Shown piece by piece: positions 50,643 to 57,511 of a stretch of 57,511 nt of DNA. The position numbers and the translations under genes are program-made. Source of the DNA: Arthrobacter bambusae (GTDB lineage Bacteria; Actinomycetota; Actinomycetes; Actinomycetales; Micrococcaceae); NCBI RefSeq assembly GCF_022606295.1, contig NZ_JAHHZS010000026.1, forward strand, positions 1 through 57,511. Reading direction: 5' to 3'. The notes beneath the pieces are model-generated. The model saw only the letters and a program-made list of their open reading frames with translations. It was not told the DNA's origin and did not search any database. How positions within the stretch are numbered: position 1 is the stretch's first letter; each line of letters begins with the position of its first letter.

Positions 50643-51625
50643 AGATTATCGTCATCGGCGGCAGCGGTCACATCGGATCCTTCCTCGTGCCCCGGCTGGT
50701 GCGCGCCGGCCATGAAGTCATCAACATCAGCCGTGGCACCCACAAAAGCTATGGCGACGCGCCGGAGTGGGAGCAGGTGCGCCAGGTCGTCGCCGACCGG
50801 CAGCAAGAGGACCGGGACGGCACATTCGGTGACAGGGTCGCGGCACTGCAGGCCGACGTCGTCGTCGATCTGGTCTGTTTCACGTTCGAATCGGCGAGCT
50901 TGCTCGTCAACCGGCTCCGCGGGGAGGCCGGGCACCTGCTGCACTGCGGCTCGGTGTGGCGGTATGGCCAGAGCCTCAAGCTGCCGATCGCCGAGGGTTC
51001 CGGATCGGCGGCCGCCCCGTTCGGGGAGTACGGAATCCAGAAGGACCGGATCGCGCGGATGCTGAAAGAGGAGACCGACGACGGCGGCCTGGTCACCACG
51101 TCCGTGCACCCTGGCCATATCGTCGGGCCCGGTTGGCAGCCGATCGGCCCGCTCGGAAACCTCGACCCCGCCGTCTGGTACACCCTCTCTGCCGGACAGC
51201 CGCTGCAAGTCCCCGGAAGCGGCGCCGAATTGATGCACCACGTCCACGCGGACGACGTCGCGCAGGCGTTCGAGAAAGCGATCCAGAACCGCGACGCGGC
51301 TGCCGGCGAGGACTTCAACATCGTCGCCCCCACTGCGCTCACCGTCCGCGGATACGCCGACATCGCTGCCGCTTGGTTCGGCCAGTCCGCGACGTTGGAG
51401 ACGGTCACGTGGGAGCACTTCCGCGAATCGACCACACCGGAGTACGCAGAGTCGAGCTGGGGCCACCTCTACCGCAGCCACTGCTTCACGATCGAGAAGG
51501 CCACGTCCCTCCTGGGCTACGCTCCCCGCTACGAGCCCGAACAAGCTGTGCTGGAATCCATCACTTGGCTGATCGAACGCGGGCAGCTCCGCGTTGCCAA
51601 TACGCTAAGCGTCCCGGCGAGCTGA
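50639..51625 (+). CDS. NAD-dependent epimerase/reductase (extended SDR type)
   Basis: A 328-aa protein starting in an ATGA overlap. The Rossmann motif VIGGSGHIGSFL is at the N-terminus, and the G-E-Y-G-I-Q-K segment (FGEYGIQKDRI) supplies the YxxxK catalytic pair. Other atypical-SDR features include HCGSVWRYG and VHPGHIVGPGW. It likely oxidises or epimerises a sugar nucleotide or similar metabolite. Co-transcription with the regulator suggests an inducible detoxification or catabolic role. Confidence 0.9.
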   Translation: MKIIVIGGSGHIGSFLVPRLVRAGHEVINISRGTHKSYGDAPEWEQVRQVVADRQQEDRDGTFGDRVAALQADVVVDLVCFTFESASLLVNRLRGEAGHLLHCGSVWRYGQSLKLPIAEGSGSAAAPFGEYGIQKDRIARMLKEETDDGGLVTTSVHPGHIVGPGWQPIGPLGNLDPAVWYTLSAGQPLQVPGSGAELMHHVHADDVAQAFEKAIQNRDAAAGEDFNIVAPTALTVRGYADIAAAWFGQSATLETVTWEHFRESTTPEYAESSWGHLYRSHCFTIEKATSLLGYAPRYEPEQAVLESITWLIERGQLRVANTLSVPAS

Positions 51626-51922
51626 CCGTTCAGTTGGACAGCGCCGGATGTGTCTGGCGGTCGCGGGACGCCGCCGTCCTCCCCGACGACGTCCGACTCC
51701 TAAGTACCAAAAGCGTCCTGACGGTGCCGCCCTGGCCGGCCGAAGGGAAGCGTTGGGATCGGACCGGCGGTTCGCCGACCCGTCTTAATGCTCACCATCA
51801 CGATCGGCTTTCCCTATTCCTGGACGATGCCACGAATTCGACCGAGATCGGCGCGATCCTCCTGGCCAGCATGGGGTTGGGAATAGCCAGCCAATGACTC
51901 TGGCTCTGCGCTACCGATAGCC
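51626..51922. other. intergenic region without a supported gene
   Basis: One plus-strand frame stays open to 51897, ending in LLASMGLGIASQ, but it has no start or ribosome site of its own and is an extension of an antisense-type reading. I do not annotate a gene here. Confidence 0.4.
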
Positions 51923-52150
51923 CTAGAGAGATCGGCCTTCACCGGCTTTTCTTAACCGGTAACGGTGAATCGCCGGGACACCAAGGAAGATGTACCCAAA
52001 CGCTATCGCCGGGTATCCGGTCCACAGCGGTCCAAGCAACTCGCGAAGGGGGCTAATGAAAATCATGGCCACGCCCAGGATTATTGCGAGCGTCAGCAAG
52101 CCGCTCCAACCGTGGAGCATCACGCGACGGGCTTGTTCTGCAGTGATCAT
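51923..52150 (-). CDS. small two-helix membrane protein (copy 1 of a duplicated gene)
   Basis: ATG 52150 (MITAEQARRV) has GGAG eight bases upstream and gives 75 aa; earlier in-frame codons add unlikely residues. Two transmembrane helices (GLLTLAIILGVAMIFI and GYPAIAFGYIFLGVPAI) are followed by a basic tail (HRYRLRKAGEGRSL). A diverged copy lies about 2.2 kb away (54169-54489). Function unknown. Confidence 0.7.
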   Translation of the reverse strand: MITAEQARRVMLHGWSGLLTLAIILGVAMIFISPLRELLGPLWTGYPAIAFGYIFLGVPAIHRYRLRKAGEGRSL

Positions 52151-52405
52151 TTCACGGCTCCTCGTGCGCGAAATCACTTCGGTTGCTTTCCTGGGGGCAA
52201 CCCAAGTTGCGGGTGCTGCCCCCACCCCGCCAGCGATAGAACCCAGCTGGCCTGGAGCGGTGAATCCCTCTCGTTATTCCACCCAGCGGAGTCGACCAAA
52301 AAGCGTATGACAACCTTGAACGCTATGAACGCCCCGCTTGAAGATTGAGGAAAAACGAGCGGCAGGTCCAAGGTCTTACTTGCACTTACCGCTCAAACAA
52401 GGCAT

Positions 52406-52669
52406 CTACGATCCTTTGTACGTCCTTCCGAGCCCTCTGTGCCGCACTTGTGAGTAGATAATCCAGGCAACTGAGCCTACAAACGGCAATACGAAGATCG
52501 CGACGCCAACGGCCACTTTGACTGGAGCGGGAATCCCCTTTGAGGCGATAAGCGCTGCAAGCGCGACGACAACCAACACCACATAGACGATGCCAAAAAC
52601 AGGGGTAGCCCACGAGTTGACCTCTGGGTTAACCGGGTCAGTTGAGTTCAGCACCATGGATAGGGCCAT
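52406..52669 (-). CDS. PLDc_N-type small membrane protein
   Basis: ATG 52669 starts two bases after the stop of the secreted-protein gene upstream, so translation is probably coupled; earlier starts would lie inside that gene. The 87-aa product has two transmembrane helices (GIVYVVLVVVALAALIAS and VAVGVAIFVLPFVGSVAWII) and ends YSQVRHRGL. This resembles the N-terminal membrane module of cardiolipin synthase-like proteins (PLDc_N) found alone in many actinobacteria. Confidence 0.7.
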   Translation of the reverse strand: MALSMVLNSTDPVNPEVNSWATPVFGIVYVVLVVVALAALIASKGIPAPVKVAVGVAIFVLPFVGSVAWIIYSQVRHRGLGRTYKGS

Positions 52670-52671
52670 GA

Positions 52672-53448
52672 CTATGATTGTGACACTGTTGCTGTGTATG
52701 GGCGCACCTGAAGCTGTACCCATACTTCCCATGATCCCCATGCTGCCTGGACCCTGGATTGCGCTTGGGCCCATGCCGGTGTGGTTCCGATGGAAGTTCC
52801 TCGGCCAATCCACACTGTTGGGGACGAGCAACTCACGCCCGCGCAATTCTGAGTGGAGTTTCCGACGGAGAGGATGCTGCTGGGCCCGCCGTTGACATGT
52901 TGATACGTGGCAACAAACGCAACGTTGATTATTCCGCTCCAGTTAGCCGCAATGCTGCACCCGCTGTAAACGGCATGGCCGCTACCGCCCGCGTAGTTGC
53001 AGTTCGTAATTACGGCGCTAAGCGTGACAGATGCGGAGGCCGCTTCCACGGGCCTTTCCACGCTCTGTGCCTTGAACGAACCATCAGCAAACCGCTCGAT
53101 AATCATCGCTTTGGTGCGAGTTGACCGATCCTCGATAAGGACAGGTGCGACACCTGTAAACGCGTCGAGAGGCTGCCCGGCCCGTAACTTCTTGATCAAC
53201 TTTTCCTGCTGAGCTGAGCTTACGTCGAATTCATTGAAAGATGCCCGGATTCTGGCTTCGTCCGTGGAAGTGAGATTGTTCGAGCTACCTGACCCTTCCA
53301 CTGTATCGCCCAGTGGACCCGCGACGGCCATCGGAGTGATTCCGATAAGCAGAAGTCCCATAGCCAAAGCAACAAAAGTAATCCTTCGCCGACTCGTGCT
53401 GCTCTGGTTTCTTCGAATGATAGAACAATTTACTTCTTTCACGTTCAC
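52672..53448 (-). CDS. secreted protein of unknown function
   Basis: A 258-aa protein from GTG 53448. A signal peptide is clear (RRRITFVALAMGLLLIGITP then MAVAGP). The mature part begins with a helical region (DEARIRASFNEFDVSSAQQE), then VLIEDRSTRTKAMIIERFAD, and ends in a beta-rich section with paired cysteines (NCNYAGGSGHAVYSGCS, NCAGVSCSSP). Disulfide-linked extracellular beta-domain is likely. The family is not recognised. It is followed directly by the PLDc_N-like gene. Confidence 0.75.
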   Translation of the reverse strand: MNVKEVNCSIIRRNQSSTSRRRITFVALAMGLLLIGITPMAVAGPLGDTVEGSGSSNNLTSTDEARIRASFNEFDVSSAQQEKLIKKLRAGQPLDAFTGVAPVLIEDRSTRTKAMIIERFADGSFKAQSVERPVEAASASVTLSAVITNCNYAGGSGHAVYSGCSIAANWSGIINVAFVATYQHVNGGPSSILSVGNSTQNCAGVSCSSPTVWIGRGTSIGTTPAWAQAQSRVQAAWGSWEVWVQLQVRPYTATVSQS

Positions 53449-53464
53449 TGTCTTTCTTTAGAAG

Positions 53465-53725
53465 CTACAGTAATTGGTCGTACTGGAAATTGATGTCGAG
53501 CCTTGGCATCACCTCTTCCGACGAGGACTGGGGATAATCATCGGTGATAAGTGATGACGCATTCGAGGTTGTCACGTGGGCCGGAGCGAGCGACAAATGT
53601 GTCGTTGCCGAACCATGGGCTTCGCAATGGATCACACTCTCGTTCTCGGCGGTCACTTTGCTTGCTTCCTGTAGTCGAACCGCGTCGCAGGACTCGCCCC
53701 CGCCGCCGCCAGAGATAGCACCCAA
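53465..53725 (-). CDS. doubtful ORF upstream of the secreted-protein gene
   Basis: An 86-codon frame on the minus strand ending 16 bases before the secreted-protein gene. The last 50 residues (APAHVTTSNASSLITDDYPQ then SSSEEVMPRLDINFQYDQLL) look plausible, but the glycine-rich beginning does not, and it overlaps another weak frame. Possibly a degraded gene end. Confidence 0.25.
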   Translation of the reverse strand: MGAISGGGGGESCDAVRLQEASKVTAENESVIHCEAHGSATTHLSLAPAHVTTSNASSLITDDYPQSSSEEVMPRLDINFQYDQLL

Positions 53726-53802
53726 GCGGCCTGATTGTTGATGAATGAAATGATGGCAACGATCAGGAGCATTGTGGCCGCGGAGAGAGTTAGAGATTTC
53801 AT
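53653..53802 (-). CDS. small single-helix membrane peptide, uncertain
   Basis: From ATG 53802 a 49-aa peptide, MKSLTLSAATMLLIVAIISF then INNQAAWVLSLAAAGASPAT, has one hydrophobic helix and a basic end. No ribosome site is seen. The DNA encoding its C-terminal part (53655-53733) resembles 52174-52245, so it lies in duplicated DNA. Confidence 0.3.
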   Translation of the reverse strand: MKSLTLSAATMLLIVAIISFINNQAAWVLSLAAAGASPATRFDYRKQAK

Positions 53803-53832
53803 CAACAGCAAAATAAGCCCGCGCGAGGGCCT

Positions 53833-53950
53833 CTCCGTGTGCGATGTGCTGAATCTCAGTGTCATTTGGCCAAAAATCAGTGTGAAAAGGGCCAATCTCA
53901 GTGTTCGAAGGCGGCCATCTCCGTGTTCATCGGTGCAGGCCTCACCGTGT
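53833..53950. repeat. CTCMGTGT direct repeats at about 21-22 base spacing
   Basis: The octamer CTC(A/C)GTGT or close variant occurs at 53833, 53855, 53876, 53897, 53919 and 53943, with steps of 22, 21, 21, 22 and 24 bases. Three copies follow GGCC-A-A/T-like bases (GGCCAATCTCAGTGT at 53890-53904). Single copies recur at 53992 and 54026. Two-helical-turn spacing suggests a protein-binding array; similar multi-repeat arrays form the ends of IS21-family elements, but no transposase gene is adjacent. Confidence 0.6.
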
Positions 53951-54168
53951 GGCGGAGCACGCCGTCGTCCCTTTCAACTTCCCAATGAAGCCTCCGTGTA
54001 GCTGCCGGTCACCGGGGCCGCGTGCTTCAGTGTGACTGGGCTCCCGAACAGCTGGTCTCCAACGCCAGAGTGCGCGCTTCGCCACCGAATTCCGCGCCGT
54101 ACGAGGGCGGGAAAAGCCACTCAACCATCTCTAATTACGAGAAAGCAGCTAATGATTCAGGAGTTGCG

Positions 54169-54489
54169 CTAACGGCAGCCCCAAAGGTAGCGGCTTTGAC
54201 TGGCTTTTCCCGACCGGTGACGGTGAATTGTCGAGGCGCCAAGATAGCTAAATGCAAATACTATTGCCGGGTATCCGATCCACAGTGAGCCAAGCAACTC
54301 GCGAACATGGCTGATGGAAATGATGGCCATACCCAAAAGTACTATTGCAAGCGTCAGCGAGAGCTCCGACCATGAAGCATACCTAACGGTATTGCACTCG
54401 AATCCTTGCGCTCCCCGGGCGTCGTGCTCCGCGACTGAACCACGCATGACCGGAACGTCACCGCACAGGTGCCTGCCGCCGTCGTGCAC
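54169..54489 (-). pseudogene. diverged, probably truncated copy of the small membrane gene at 51923-52150
   Basis: The C-terminal 65 residues (WSELSLTLAIVLLGMAIISI, SHVRELLGSLWIGYPAIVFA, YLGASTIHRHRSGKASQSR) align with the copy at 51923-52150. The DNA is also similar (CAAGCAACTCGCGAA at both 52036-52050 and 54291-54305). The first 40 residues do not match and lack the MITAEQARRV start, so the copy appears to have lost its 5' end. Confidence 0.55.
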
Positions 54490-54513
54490 CTCAACCAGCG
54501 ACGCAAGCCGCGC

Positions 54514-54840
54514 CTAGTCCTCAGACTCCGGCCGCTGCTGCGATCCGGATCCGGGTTCCTTCCTGGGGGACTCGCCATCCGGGCTACCGAGCTCGTCGGA
54601 GTAGGGCGCGTGGCCTTGGGGGAATTTGTCGATGAGTTCGTTGGCGGCCATGGCCAGGAGGTCGCGCTGGAGGACGGGCAGGGAAAGGAGGCCTTGGAGG
54701 TAGGCTTCCACCTCGTATTCGCCAACTTCGCCGCCCAGGCTGAAGTACTTGAGCCAGAGTTCGCCGACGTTGACGCGGGCTGACTTCAGGGCAGCGGCCA
54801 ACATGCGCTGCTGTTGTGGTTCGTGCGGATCGAAGCCCAT
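54514..54840 (-). CDS. small acidic protein linked to the GAF-ANTAR gene
   Basis: ATG 54840 lies 10 bases after the stop of the upstream GAF-ANTAR gene, with AAGG before it. The 108-aa product is helical (QQQRMLAAALKSARVNVGEL then WLKYFSLGGEVGEYEVEAYL, AANELIDKFPQG) and ends in a charged Ser/Pro/Glu-rich tail. I have seen such proteins next to ANTAR regulators in Arthrobacter-like genomes, but the function is unknown. Co-transcription is likely. Confidence 0.7.
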   Translation of the reverse strand: MGFDPHEPQQQRMLAAALKSARVNVGELWLKYFSLGGEVGEYEVEAYLQGLLSLPVLQRDLLAMAANELIDKFPQGHAPYSDELGSPDGESPRKEPGSGSQQRPESED

Positions 54841-54850
54841 GGGGCCGGCC

Positions 54851-55570
54851 TTATTCCAGGGCTGCCGGAATCCCGGCGACGATATCGGCACTGATCTGGC
54901 CCAGCGTGCTGTTCTGCCGCCGGGCCCGGCGCATCAGTTCCGCAAGGGCCATGTCAACGGTCAAAGAGTGGCGCTGCATCAAGATGCCGCAGGCCCGGTT
55001 GACGAGGTCGCGGCTATGGAGGGACTCTGCCAAGGCTTCACTGATGCGGTGTGGTGCTTCGCTGGCCTGGATATTCGCGAGGAGCGTGGCAGCCGGCGCG
55101 GCGAATAGTTCCAGCACCCGGGCGGCTTCGTCGCCGAAAGCGTCGGCGCGGTCCGAGTAGATCTTCAATGCGCCAATGCATTCTTGCTCGGCGATCAAAG
55201 GAGTGCTGACCACGGAACGGATGGGCATGTCCCTCACGACGTCAGTCCAGTCCGGCCAGCGCGGGTCCGTTACGACGTCCCGGACAATCACCGTTTCCTC
55301 CATGGCCCAGGCTGTCAGGCACGGACCCTGGCCCAAGTCATATTGGAGGGCATCCGCACGGGTGACAACTTCGTCCGTGGACGCGCTGCTGGTCCGCCTG
55401 CCCCTCGAATCCAGAATGGAAACTCCTGCACCAGTTGCCCCGGACACGGAGTCCTTGATGGCACGGGCAAGCAACCGCACGGCGCGGTCCACCTTCTCTT
55501 CCGTCAGCAGCAGGCCCTGGATTCGCGCGATAACGGTTGACAGTTCATCCAGCGGTAGTTTCCGCGCCAT
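54851..55570 (-). CDS. GAF-ANTAR regulator 1
   Basis: ATG 55570 (MARKLPLDEL) gives 239 aa; another ATG three codons earlier is possible. The GAF domain spans about residues 20-165 (VSILDSRGRRTSSASTDEVV, YDLGQGPCLTAWAMEETVIV, SVVSTPLIAEQECIGALKIY). The ANTAR domain is C-terminal (LHSRDLVNRACGILMQRHSL then ALAELMRRARRQNSTLGQIS). ANTAR domains bind paired RNA hairpins and stop transcription termination, so this is a one-component RNA-level regulator with a sensory GAF. Confidence 0.9.
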   Translation of the reverse strand: MARKLPLDELSTVIARIQGLLLTEEKVDRAVRLLARAIKDSVSGATGAGVSILDSRGRRTSSASTDEVVTRADALQYDLGQGPCLTAWAMEETVIVRDVVTDPRWPDWTDVVRDMPIRSVVSTPLIAEQECIGALKIYSDRADAFGDEAARVLELFAAPAATLLANIQASEAPHRISEALAESLHSRDLVNRACGILMQRHSLTVDMALAELMRRARRQNSTLGQISADIVAGIPAALE

Positions 55571-55687
55571 AGTCCTCATTCATCTAGGTCGAGTGCATCG
55601 AGCCGCAAGCGCTCCTGTGAAAGAGAATCCATAACGGCAGTTAGTGCGCTGTTCCTAGCTTAGTCCGCACCATTCCCCACCCTTTGG

Positions 55688-56467
55688 CTATTCGTCGAAG
55701 TAGGGTGCCGGATCCGCCTCACCCGAAACGGAGGCAATGACGTTCGCGGCTATTTCACGGAGTTTAACGTTTCGACTGTTCGACGCCCGGGTCAGGACCT
55801 TGAAGGCCGCGTCGCGACCGCATCGGTTCTGCGCCATGACAATTCCGACGGCGGTGTCGATCGTCGAGCGGGACTGTATCGCCGCCGTCAGGTCGTCCCG
55901 GGTGCTACGCAACTGCGAGATCCTCAAAGCCAGGCGCACGGACTTTGCTGCCCTCCTGCCGAATTCATCTGCCGCCGTGATGTCCGGTCCGGAAAACCCG
56001 TGCGGAGTGGTCGAGTAGAGGTTCACGACGGCGTCTGCCTCACCGGCCAGGTCAAGGGGGACTGCCAAGATGGATCCAATACCGTTCCGCCAAACAGCCT
56101 CCATGTAGTCGCTCCAACGGCTTTCGTGGCGGCTATCGACTACCAGAACTACTGAATTGTGCCGAAGGGCCGTGAGGCAAGGCCCGTCACCGAAATCAAT
56201 CTGCAGTTCATCGAGGGCGCCCACTCTTTCATCGCTGCTGGCGCTGGTGATGCCCTTTTTCCTGGTGATGACGGTGACACCGCATGAAACGGCGTTCGAG
56301 GAAGAAGAGAGGGTAATCGCTGCCAAGGTTGCCAAGTTTTCAAGAAAATCGTCAAGGTCGACGCTTTCCAAGACAAGTTCCTGGAGGGTAATGCCAAGGT
56401 CCTGGTTCGGGTGAGCGGCCAGTCCATCCAAGGCATTGCGGGTTGGCCGCGGCTCTGAGTTGGTCAT
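55688..56467 (-). CDS. GAF-ANTAR regulator 2
   Basis: A 259-aa protein with the same layout. The GAF domain includes IDFGDGPCLTALRHNSVVLV and GIGSILAVPLDLAGEADAVV. The ANTAR part is AIQSRSTIDTAVGIVMAQNR then FKVLTRASNSRNVKLREIAA. It is closer to regulator 3 than to regulator 1 (shared FGDGPCLTALRH/FDDGPCLTALRH and QNRCGRD motifs), suggesting local duplication. No operon partner is adjacent. Confidence 0.88.
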   Translation of the reverse strand: MTNSEPRPTRNALDGLAAHPNQDLGITLQELVLESVDLDDFLENLATLAAITLSSSSNAVSCGVTVITRKKGITSASSDERVGALDELQIDFGDGPCLTALRHNSVVLVVDSRHESRWSDYMEAVWRNGIGSILAVPLDLAGEADAVVNLYSTTPHGFSGPDITAADEFGRRAAKSVRLALRISQLRSTRDDLTAAIQSRSTIDTAVGIVMAQNRCGRDAAFKVLTRASNSRNVKLREIAANVIASVSGEADPAPYFDE

Positions 56468-56581
56468 GAGTCTGCCATCTTGTTGGTGTCCAATTCCTGC
56501 ATTGCCAACGCCTTCGAGATACCACTTGGCGGCGATTCTCCGTTGCGCAGACGCCCACTCGGGAAGTCCCCTGCCCGGCCC

Positions 56582-57322
56582 TCACGATGATTCACGGGGT
56601 ACACCGGGGGAAGTCCAGTCCCGCCGGACTGATGCGTTGAGGATGTCGGTGGCGATGTCATGAAGACGCCGACTGCTGTTCCGCGCAGCGAGCTGAAGCA
56701 GCTCCATGGCGCGGTCCCGTCCACAACGGTTCTGGAGCATGATCAAGGACAGCGCCGCGTCCACCACTGATCGCGATTGCAGTGCAGATCGCAGGTGCTC
56801 CGGGTAAGGCTCGGGGACATGGAGCCTCAGGGCCAGCCTTAGCGTCTTCGAAATATTGTCGGCATGCTCCTGCACGCGGGAGACTATGGCCTGGGTAAAA
56901 GTACCTGGCGCATAGGCGTAGCAATTCAAAGCCGCGCGGGACGAAGAGTCCGCCTGGATCGGTACCGCCAGGACCGACCGAATACCTTCGCCCGCCACTT
57001 GGAGGGCGTAATGCCCCCAGCGGTCGTCGGCCTGCAGATCGTCGATCAGCACGCGCTGTTGGTGACGCAAGGCAGTGAGGCAAGGGCCGTCGTCGAACGC
57101 GTATTGCTTCTCGTCCAAGCGCTGCGCCGCAGCGGTGCTGCTGGCCACCGTTGAGGGGCCGGCGTCCCGCTCGACGGTGATGGCGCACAAGAGAGATTCC
57201 CGGCCATCCAACAAGGACGCTGAGATGGTGGCCAAGCCCAGGAGAAATTCGGTGAAGCCCGGACTTTCAAGCAGGAGGTCCTGCAATTGTTCCGTAGTGG
57301 GTACTGCGTCGTTGCTGGCCAT
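56582..57322 (-). CDS. GAF-ANTAR regulator 3
   Basis: ATG 57322 (MASNDAVPTTEQLQDLLLES) is chosen over 57409, whose extra residues have no counterpart in regulator 2. The product is 246 aa. The GAF domain has YAFDDGPCLTALRHQQRVLI and GIRSVLAVPIQADSSSRAAL. The ANTAR part is ALQSRSVVDAALSLIMLQNR then MELLQLAARNSSRRLHDIAT. It forms the third member of the row of GAF-ANTAR genes. The 57410-57511 end of the window shows no gene. Confidence 0.88.
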   Translation of the reverse strand: MASNDAVPTTEQLQDLLLESPGFTEFLLGLATISASLLDGRESLLCAITVERDAGPSTVASSTAAAQRLDEKQYAFDDGPCLTALRHQQRVLIDDLQADDRWGHYALQVAGEGIRSVLAVPIQADSSSRAALNCYAYAPGTFTQAIVSRVQEHADNISKTLRLALRLHVPEPYPEHLRSALQSRSVVDAALSLIMLQNRCGRDRAMELLQLAARNSSRRLHDIATDILNASVRRDWTSPGVPRESS

Positions 57323-57511
57323 GCGGCCTCGATTCCAAGGGTGCCCGGAGAACCCCAACCCGGACCTGTAGCCGTACCCGCCCTCGCGCTGCACAGCCCT
57401 GATATTCAATCCCCGGACCCGAACGACCCATCCCGAAATCTCCTAATTCGACACTACGCCCTCGTGCGACCTTTGGACACGAAGCCCCAGGTGCCCTCGT
57501 TCGCCAGGCCT

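Noticed and set aside
50956..51897. 313-codon plus-strand frame through and past the epimerase gene
   Set aside because: Mostly an alternative frame of the epimerase; its tail after 51625 has no start or ribosome site.
53833..54033. Possible CRISPR array
   Set aside because: Repeat units are only about 8 bases and degenerate, spacing is 21-24 bases, and no cas genes are nearby.
1..57511. tRNA, rRNA or integrase-attL/attR boundaries of a genomic island
   Set aside because: No tRNA T-arm pattern in a plausible cloverleaf, no rRNA sequence and no tyrosine or serine integrase gene was seen in the window.

Overview
The window reads as a high-GC actinobacterial chromosome, most like Arthrobacter/Pseudarthrobacter (Micrococcaceae). 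This is inferred from codon use (strong G/C third positions), frequent GTG/TTG starts, an NrtR-type regulator, three GAF-ANTAR regulators, a HelD-type helicase and an IS21 element of actinobacterial type. No rRNA, tRNA or CRISPR array was seen. About the first 45 kb is a defence/accessory island. The last 10 kb looks like ordinary chromosome with some decayed DNA.

Layout. (1) 2-2490: McrBC (5' end of mcrB outside the window). (2) 2671-7530: leftward genes for a zinc-ribbon membrane protein, a NERD-nuclease/SF1 helicase, and two adjacent proteins carrying homing-endonuclease-associated (HNH_repeat-like) repeats, one with a sigma-like HTH. (3) 7574-10800: an ADP-ribose locus, with an ARPP-1-like protein and an ADP-ribosylglycohydrolase/dual-specificity phosphatase fusion, divergent from a NUDIX-type NrtR regulator, with two 20-bp palindromic operators between them. 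(4) 10851-12758: an unrecognised 635-aa protein. (5) 12837-16361: a mobile-element zone, with an IstB remnant, a complete IS21 istAB pair with multiple left-end repeats, a possible passenger membrane gene and a small ORF ending in a strong terminator. (6) 16408-31089: a large composite restriction/defence locus. A leftward operon encodes a DUF1156 DNA methylase, a Swt1-HEPN/DUF499 ATPase, a MutL/MORC-type GHKL ATPase, a DUF4420 PD-(D/E)XK protein and a Z1 helicase. A divergent C5-cytosine methylase follows, then a second MORC-like GHKL ATPase convergent with it. (7) 31247-36633: an unrecognised 637-aa protein, a HelD/HelR-like helicase and an HNH nuclease. (8) 37855-44325: a 2156-aa protein combining Swt1-HEPN, a transglutaminase-like segment, DUF4011/SF1 helicase, an MTES/Vsr-type nuclease and DUF3320. 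(9) 44381-48204: small hypothetical genes and a frameshifted pseudogene. (10) 48217-51625: MFS transporter, divergent XRE/MmyB regulator and an NAD-dependent epimerase. (11) 51923-54489: small membrane or secreted proteins, a duplicated small membrane gene and a periodic repeat patch. (12) 54514-57322: a GAF-ANTAR gene followed by a small acidic protein, plus two further GAF-ANTAR genes.

How they fit. The island stacks modification-dependent nucleases (McrBC, HNH) beside a locus that makes its own DNA methylation marks (DUF1156 plus C5 methylase). Two separate giant ATPases share the same predicted HEPN RNase front end. The most interesting candidate for a new system is the 16.4-31.1 kb composite: the GHKL-DUF4420-Z1 core described for MutL/MORC-linked restriction systems (PADLOC 'Mza'-like), here joined to a DUF499-DUF1156 module, with a C5 methylase and a second GHKL ATPase. 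All family names come from recognising motifs by eye; no database search was run.
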